Made by a program: the position numbers and the translations under genes | Part shown: piece after piece, positions 57,291 through 64,000 of the stretch | Layout: each line of letters opens with the position of its first letter | Position numbering within the stretch: position 1 is the first letter of the stretch | From: Philopedon plagiatum | Lineage: Eukaryota > Arthropoda > Insecta > Coleoptera > Curculionidae | Direction of reading: 5' to 3' | Length of the DNA stretch: 64,000 nucleotides | NCBI GenBank assembly: GCA_963971165.1 | Contig: OZ020193.1 | Coordinates: 186,001 to 250,000 of the forward strand | The notes under the pieces: generated by a model | Database searches by the model: none | Told to the model about the DNA's origin: nothing | Seen by the model: only the letters and a program-made list of their open reading frames with translations

Positions 57291-58036
57291 CTAATCATCA
57301 TACACACGCTTATTAGACGTAGAGACCTATCGGCAGTGGCCATTATCGATAGTCAATGCGCCGCCGTTTTAAGGAAAACATTACTAAATGTAACAATGGT
57401 ACACAAACTAACCGACGAGGAAGCTTCTCTTACAACAAAATGGCGAATGCGCCTCTCGAAACAAGTGTACGTGCGAGTAGCACATTTATCTACGATAATT
57501 CACGTCATATCGAATGGCTAGTGCTAGTTTTGTAACCCCTTATTAAACCTAGTTTGGGTCTCTTTTTGGAACAATTTACTATAAGGAACTTTTTAATTTG
57601 TAATAATAATAATTTGTGGAATTTTAATAATAATCAACTATTTTTTACACTTTTATTGTGAGGTCACTCTTTGTTTAAAATGTACTTTGTGGAGGAATGT
57701 ATTGTATGAATTATACACTGTGTCCAAACAAAAAACATAGTTAAAATTTCTTAACAACTCCCTTTTAATAAACAAATTGTGTATAGCTATCAGTACATAT
57801 TAATATAACTAGAAATAGTTGAAACAAATGTGTTTAGGCATAGATTATATAATTTGTCAAGAAATCCGCCTTGAAAACTAAACAAATATATCAATAGAGT
57901 TTAGATCTGTTTTTATTTCCTTTATCCAAATTTCTACAAGTGTTACAGAAAAAATAAATACTGTGTTTACCTGTACGTAGAAAAATCAAAAATAAATTGT
58001 ACATCTTCTGGAAAAAAATACGGTCCCTTTATACCT
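57291..58036. other. SNAPC4 3' flank
   Basis: Downstream of the SNAPC4 stop in gene orientation. TTTATT (AATAAA on the minus strand) near 57912 is a candidate polyadenylation signal. A 61-codon open frame at 57336-57521 on the plus strand is not considered a gene. Confidence 0.45.
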
Positions 58037-61000
58037 CTAAAACTCAAAAGATTCTTCAACAAGATTTCTCTCCTTTTTCAACGCCTCGTCCAGAAGGCTC
58101 AAATCCAACAAATCCTGACTAATGGAATTACTCTCGTGTACGTCATCTCCCGGTGAGTCGTCCTCCAAAATGAGTTCTCCCTTACCCAGATTGAAACTAC
58201 TGTAGGCCCCCGAGTTGTCCAGATCTATATCCTGTAGACTTTCGCTTTTTATCGGGGGTTCCTTGTCTTTACTACTTTGTAAAACTGGTTTATTTTTCTT
58301 CTCGTTGGAAGCAACATCGACAACTGATGCTCCTGCGATTTTTGGAGCGGGCACTTGCGGCGGTTTTTTGTATCTGGCAAGAGTCTGTTCTTTAGAGAAA
58401 TCTTTGTAATGTTTTTTTGGAGGGGGCGAACTGTTCAATTCGTCGATGGTCTCGTTAATTCGTCTTTTAAGTTGTTCTACCATGCTCAGTTTCGGTAGCG
58501 GGTCGCTTGCTGCTGCTGCTGTTGGTCGCGCCACAGGACAAACCTCTAGAAGGAAAAAATATACAACCGTTTAGATTATCCTAACAGTGCAACTGACAAT
58601 TGGAAAATCGGTCAAGTGCAAACTATACTTGCGCACGTGGGAAGTTTCCTATTTCAGAAATATTGAGTTACTTCAACATCATTTAATAGTCTTCCACTTA
58701 ACTAGTCAACCAAAAAAAAAAAAATAATAATGTCGATATCTTCAAAATTGACGAACTTATTCAATTTCTTATATGTTAAATTTTTAATTACTACGCGCCC
58801 GGCTTGTGTCGACTCGTGACGTCAGAATACGCAACAAGCTGCCTGCTGCTGCTTTCCCGTGTTCTCTTTACATTTAGGTATTATTTTAGTATGCTCTACT
58901 ACTTTTAGGGATATTTTTGCTAGAAGCCCAGAAATTTGAGGTGGTATTTTCCCAAAAAATAGGAAATGTAGAACAATTTGGCACCGCCGCGTGATATTGC
59001 CAAAAAATACCCTCTTGTACTGCTGCTATCCCATTTATATATTTTCTCTATGTGCTATCCTGATTAAATATCAGAAATTTTCAGTTTTTCCTTTTGTAAG
59101 ATCGCGCGACGTTGCCAAATTGTGCATAATATCCCTACTGTTAGGGATATTTTTGCTAGAAGCAATATGTTATTAGTCACTAATGGCTTATGACGTTTAA
59201 TATCTTCGAAACGATACACTCTGTATAACTGAATTTTTTACCGAAGCTAGATGCACTATCCCTCTGTTAACCCAGTAAATTTGGTTGCTTCCCTGCAAAC
59301 CGTTTTCTAGAAAAAATTGAGAATGGGAAAATACCGGATTCTACGGCAACCAACGAACACTTTCTGACCAAGCACGGGTATATAGAGCGTCTAACCGGCA
59401 CTGTCTTTTTAATTGCCGCATTATATCAAAAAGACTATTTAACAGTCTCGTTTGTTTACGTTGGAACATTAAAGAATTAATAAAATATTGATCGTATATA
59501 TAATTTCAAAACCAATATCACACATTGTTAATCTTTGCTTTCAGACTGGTGTCTTTCCTTCTAAATTAAAAGTGGCAAATGTGAAACCTATCTATAAAAA
59601 TAAAGGAGATGCTAGCAATATAGGGAACTACAGACCAATTTCCCTCTTATCTAATATAAGCAAAGTTTTTGAAAAAATAATCTATGAAAGACTAATAAAA
59701 TTCTTGGATGAGTGTAATGTGATCAACAATTGTCAATTTGGATTCAGAAAGGGTTATTCGACAATTAAAGGAATATATTCAGCATTGGTAAAAATATTGG
59801 AATCAGTAAACCAAAACAGACATACTATTGCAGTTTGTCTAGATCTTTCGAAAGCGTTTGACAGTGTTGATCATAGTATACTCATTGGAAAGCTTGAAAA
59901 ATATGGAATTAGGGGAGTGGCACAAGGTTTAATACGTTCTTATCTGACTGATAGAGTGCAGTGTGTGGTTGAGAAGAATGACAGGGGGGAGGCAGTCAAA
60001 TCGGACATGTGTTTTATAAAGAAAGGGGTACCTCAAGGGTCAATATTGGGCCCACTTCTGTACATTTTGTATACAAATGAAGCTCCTTCAATGGTGAGGG
60101 ACCATGTGGTGATGTACGCGGACGACACTTCCATTATTATCAGTGAGAGGATGCAGAATGACATGGAGAGGCATCTCGAGGATTCGCTTGGCAGCTTGCA
60201 GGCATGGTTTTCAAGTAACAACTTACTGCTGAATGTTGAGAAGACTCAGGTCATACAGTTTGCAGCTAGGGCAAGTAACACCCAAACATATAAGGTGAAT
60301 AATACTGAGTTGGAGACATCGGCAAAAGTAACATTTTTGGGCATCACAATGGATCAAAGACTTGACTGGAGACCACATGTGGAGAGACTGCCTGGCGAGC
60401 TCTCGAGGTATTGTTATGCACTAAGGGTGATTGGGAGTGAGGTGGGAGTGGAGGCTGCTCTGTGCCTCTATCATGCGTGTGTAATGTCCAGAATTCGATA
60501 TGGTATTATCTTCTGGGGAAATTCTGTGGATGCCGGGAGAGTGCAGATTGTGCAGAAGAGGCTTATAAGAACAATGTTCAAAATACAACCAAGAGATAGT
60601 TGTAAACCAGTATTTAGGAACAGTGGGTTGCTTACCGTGACCAATACATACATATTTGAGTCAGTAAAGTTCCTGGCTCAAAATAAATCACTGTTTGAGG
60701 GGAGCACTAAAACACATACATACAACACACGAACAAGAAATGACCTTATGCTAGATAAGACAAAATATACCTTTATACAAAAGAATGTACACTTCAACCT
60801 TATTAAAATCTGGAACAAAATCCCAGATAGACTTAGATCTGTGCCGCATGAGATGATGTTGAAGAAAATTAAAGTTTTTTTAATTGAGAGCCCGTTTTAT
60901 TCTGTGAGAGAGTTCTTCAATGCTGAAATAGGGTTTTAGCTGTGATTGATGACTTGTTTAAATATTGTATTGTTGTTTTTTTTTTTTATTTTCATTTATT

Positions 61001-63961
61001 TACATATAGTGTGAGATGTTGCATAAGTAAAGGTAGAGATTTTAAACCATTGTAGATAGTCTATAAATGACTTTTAATATTTTTTTTATTAAATTTAATT
61101 TTATTGTGTGACACGTTCTACACCTCTAAATGAGGTATATATTGTAAATTTATTTACAGATGGAACAAATAAAGTATTATTATTATTATTATATCCTGTA
61201 CACGTCAGTCATTTGAACTACCAAGTACAGGGATCGATCACGAGAAAGTAAACATTCCTAGCAAATGTACTGAGAGTGTTCGATTTATATCATGATCTAA
61301 CCAAGACAGTGACAGACAACTTTTTTATGGAATTAACCGAATTTTTTTTCTGTCTGTCATTATTTAACCAGCGACTTACCATTATTAGATACATCTGCTG
61401 CTACTCTCTTCTGCTCTGTTGGCAGATGACTTTCCTCTTCCCATTCTTCAGGTTGTTGCTTGATAAATACAGTCTCGAACTCGCTGTTGTTGCCTTGCGT
61501 TAAAGCTGGGCGGGATCTTTTCCCATATGTCCTTACGCTCTGAAACGGGTAATTGTTGTTAAGTGAACGTTTACGAGTAGAAAAATCCGTTTACCTTGGT
61601 AAATTCGGTTTTCCAACTCCTAAAAGTGCTCTCCAGTAATTCCGACGGCTGCTGCAGGGTCATAATGGCTGCAAATTTAAACAAGGAAAGAAACCTCCTG
61701 AAGAACAAAGTCCTTTCCAACAGGAGAAGGTCCTGCGTATCCTGCGGCTGATTCGAGAGATGATTGTTGATGCACCACCGGACCTGTTTTTCTTTAAAAT
61801 CCGTCCTAAAAGCAGAAGAAGAATGGTCAAAACCAGCGGCGGCGCGATATAATCTCGCAAAACTTACTTGAAATTATCAAAAATATACACCCTTTTGGCA
61901 TTTTTCGACTTATAAACTTGGTTTTTAATCAGTAAGCTTCTCATACCTACGACGGTATTTAAGTTTGGCGGTATCAACCGATCGACTTGCAAATTATCTC
62001 TGCTGATTACGTATTCGTCGTTTGCGTCCACCGGTCTATCTTGGGTTAAAATCGTTAAAATGCCCGCATCTATTGCATCTAAACGAGAATCGGTCTTGAA
62101 ATCTTTCGGAATGTGCAGTTCTGCCTTGAAAGTAGACAAAACGGAGGAGACCGTGGCTAAAACGAAAGCAATCATTGTACTGATAAACAAACAGCAGCCC
62201 CCCTCGGATACATTACCTGCAGCCTTCTTTATGTCCTGCTTATTAACCTTCTGCTCCATGTGTAGTTTGATGGAGCTGCTGAAAAAATCGATTAAAAGAC
62301 TATCGACCGACAAATCTATCTCTGCGAATTCATCGTCGATATCGCTCTGATCTTCCGGCAGTGGAAGTGACGACGCCGTTTCTCGCTCTTTTTTCCTTGT
62401 TTTCCTCGTATACTGAGCGGGATTTTCCGTCCTCCGAACTGTCAGCTCGCTATCTTCGCTCCTCCTTTTGCGATTTTGCTGCAGAGGCTCCAGAGGACTT
62501 GGTTTCGGTTTGGGGTTGGTCAGTAAAAGCTTCTCGATATCCTGAAGGGTGGGGATTTTGTCGCAGTCTTTAAATTTATTCGCCATGCACCTGGACACGT
62601 AGGCAATCAAACAATAATTTGATTTGAGGATTATTCTGGCGCACATTCTTACCTTAAGAAATCGTACTCAGTCTCGAAAGCGAGGCCGCTAAACCTCCTT
62701 CTGGGAGCGTGCTTCAGGTCGGCCCCGGGATGCGCTTTCATGAAAGCCGTCAGCGTCCTGTATCTCTGTCTGATTTGGCCCCCGCATCTACTTAAACGCT
62801 TTACCAAAGGTTCCCAAGTGGAAGTTCCTTTCTCTTCGACGTATTTCAAAATTTCCCTATCTTCTTCGATGGCAAAAGAACCTAGTAAAAAAAGGTACAT
62901 TTTTGGGTTTTAAAACTTGTCCGAGAATCCAAAAATATGATAAAAATCATACCATCCAATTTAAAATAAGCGAGAAAATCGATGTTTTATACTATATTTT
63001 TTTTATTCGATGCTGAATTGTTTTGCTGATAAGATATAATATTTTTAATAATTTATCATTTTTTCCCGTCTTTAAAAATAAAAAAGTTATAAGGCCTGTT
63101 CACGTTTATTTGGATATCCCTGTAGAGGTCCGAGCGTTTTTTGATTTATTTATTTAAACGAAAATAAACCTGTGTGGAAAGTGTTCGGTGGACCGTATAC
63201 ATTTATATGAAAATTTGCACGTAAAAACTACTATGTACCTTTTTTAATTGCCCCTTTTAAGTTAGAGGTGTATCTAGCTTTGATTTGCACCACTGATCTG
63301 TTAGGAAAGTACTCGCCACATTTGGTAAATTTCTTACCAAAGCTGAAAAAAATAGGGGAAAAAATCACTCAACTTCTGTCTGGCCCAAAGGCAGTTCAAC
63401 CCTACTTACCGGTCGACAAGTACCATTATTAAAATATCTTCGGCCTCACTGAATTTCCCTTTTACTTTGCCACTTCTACAGCTTAAAAAGTACTTGTAAC
63501 GATAGAATAACTGCCCTCGGGTTCGGTCCTTGAAGTGGTGAACTAATTTCGTCCAAGGAATATATTCTCCTAAAATAAGTAAATAACTGAAGAGGGCGTT
63601 AATAAATAGGACGCCATATTGCTATTACCTTGTCTATAATGTTCCACCATGTCACACAGTAGTTTGTCTTCGGCAGGTGTAAAACGGCCCAATCGTGGAG
63701 GGTCGATTTTACAAAAATAATGAACGCATGCTACAAACCCTGTACGTTTATTACCTAAAAAACATTATTATTAATAATCTCAAAGCAATGGAAAACCTTC
63801 CAGTAGTACCTAATTTGCTGGCTATCAAATCCCAATTCTGAAAATTATATTGTAAAGCTAATTGTTTCAATTTCTTGTCTTCTTCTGGGGTCCAGGCTAC
63901 CTTATTTATTTCCGGATGTAAATAAGTATTCCAAAAGACTTTACATTCTTGAGCTGAATGC
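58037..63961 (-). CDS. SNAPC4: snRNA-activating protein complex subunit 4 (SNAPC4), C-terminal part
   Basis: Largest DNA-binding subunit of SNAPc/PBP, which binds the proximal sequence element of snRNA genes for Pol II and Pol III (family knowledge). Minus-strand exons: 63810-63961, 63629-63754, 63410-63569, 63239-63342, 62653-62881, 62217-62590, 61868-62156, 61595-61805, 61380-61539, 58037-58545. All junctions keep phase; the 5' exons lie beyond the window. Tandem Myb repeats are visible: NKVAWTPEEDKKLKQLALQY with NWDLIASKL; GRFTPAEDKLLCDMVEHY with PWTKLVHHFKDRT; KGKFSEAEDILIMVLVDRFG with VVQIKARYTSNL; and SFAIEEDREILKYVEEKG with TWEPLVKRL. The long C-terminal region is polar and not recognised. 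I treat 62157-62216 as a 60-bp intron, although it is in frame and free of stops. The last intron (58546-61379) holds an antisense LINE. Assignment of the final exon rests on phase agreement (G + AG) and coding composition. Confidence 0.88.
58930..59160 (+). repeat. Diverged repeat block in the last SNAPC4 intron
   Basis: Two copies of TTAGGGATATTTTTGCTAGAAGC lie at about 58906 and 59141. Between them, words such as AATTTGGCACC and TTGCCAAAAAATACC are reminiscent of the satellite-like array at 48417-49320. Similarity is weak. Confidence 0.4.
59190..59330 (+). mobile_element. Short fragment of the AATAAGGAATATGC-TIR family
   Basis: GTTTAATATCTTCGAAACGA, TGAATTTTTTACCGAAGCTAG and CTCTGTTAACCCAG match the corresponding parts of the copies at 6540-6650 and 28105-28205. 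Only about 140 bp remain, directly before the LINE. Confidence 0.6.
59488..60939 (+). mobile_element. 5'-truncated LINE: reverse transcriptase ORF
   Basis: A 483-codon intact frame encodes the reverse transcriptase of a non-LTR retrotransposon of the Jockey/CR1 type. It reads fingers/palm VKPIYKNKGD...NYRPISLLSNISKVFEKI, FGFRKGYST, AVCLDLSKAFDSVDH, KKGVPQGSILGPLLYILY and the catalytic YADD (codons 60115-60126), then LLLNVEKTQ, FLGITMDQRLDW and the C-terminal YNTRTRNDL...WNKIPDRLRSVP. No endonuclease precedes it, so the element is 5'-truncated; the first codon here is simply the open-frame limit. Noncoding 3' sequence runs to about 61193 and ends in (ATT)n after ACAAATAAAG. It lies antisense to SNAPC4 inside its last intron. 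No target duplication could be read. Confidence 0.9.
60940..61193 (+). mobile_element. LINE 3' UTR with (ATT)n tail
   Basis: Follows the reverse transcriptase stop and ends in about five ATT repeats (61175-61192), a simple 3' tail as found in several CR1/Jockey-clade LINEs. The SNAPC4 intron resumes with CCTGTACACGTCAG. Confidence 0.75.
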
Positions 63962-64000
63962 CTGTGAAATAATTATATCACTAAAGATACAAAATAATTA

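Noticed and set aside
57336..57521. 61-codon plus-strand frame
   Set aside because: No family features, in the SNAPC4 3' flank beside a foldback element.
1..64000. tRNA, rRNA and snRNA genes
   Set aside because: I looked for tRNA B-box-like GGTTCGAAT motifs with paired stems and for conserved snRNA/rRNA blocks and found none convincing; a tRNAscan-SE/Infernal run would be decisive.

Overview
The window is eukaryotic nuclear DNA from an insect, most likely a beetle. It is AT-rich, its genes have many exons with GT-AG introns (several only about 60 bp), intergenic space is long, and the DNA-transposon load is heavy, with many foldback or MITE-like elements. The proteins are animal housekeeping and regulatory factors. 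The species cannot be read from the sequence. There is one 200-base assembly gap (48217-48416).

Seven protein genes can be assembled exon by exon with consistent reading phase. Left to right: (1) a SOCS6/7-type suppressor of cytokine signalling (+, 6291-10916, 9 exons, 817 aa); (2) the ERAD ubiquitin-conjugating enzyme UBE2G2 (-, 14015-15065, 5 exons, 169 aa); (3) a BTG/TOB antiproliferative protein (+, 20347-37252, 4 coding exons, 272 aa, with a 12-kb first coding intron full of repeats); (4) mitochondrial ribosomal protein uS2m (+, 44857-45681, 2 exons, 254 aa); (5) the autophagosomal SNARE syntaxin 17 (-, 46206-47432, 6 exons, 308 aa); (6) lipase maturation factor 2 (+, 51610-55671, 10 exons, 645 aa); (7) the C-terminal part of the Myb-repeat snRNA-activating complex subunit SNAPC4 (-, 58037-63961, 10 exons, 5' end beyond the window). 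UBE2G2 and BTG are divergent, and uS2m and Syx17 are convergent. The genes do not form a shared pathway; this looks like an ordinary gene neighbourhood expanded by mobile DNA.

Mobile and repeated DNA dominates the rest. It includes a 2.17-kb nested palindrome (1988-4157) and several hAT-like elements with readable 8-bp target duplications (11764-12369, 12835-13647, 14475-14627, 22348-22680). It also includes a 0.9-kb TIR element 105 bp upstream of UBE2G2, a PIF/Harbinger relic (20643-21236) and an interspersed TIR family with at least six full or partial copies. Further on are a satellite-like array beside the gap (48417-49320), a tyrosine-recombinase fragment between direct repeats (about 48-51 kb), two related foldbacks with internal tandem repeats (55723-56035, 56893-57290) and a truncated LINE reverse transcriptase antisense in the last SNAPC4 intron. 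I found no convincing previously undescribed protein system. The most unusual items are the nested palindrome, the paired foldbacks sharing a repeat unit, the MITE abutting a UBE2G2 splice site, and a GC-rich foldable block at 42498-42656.
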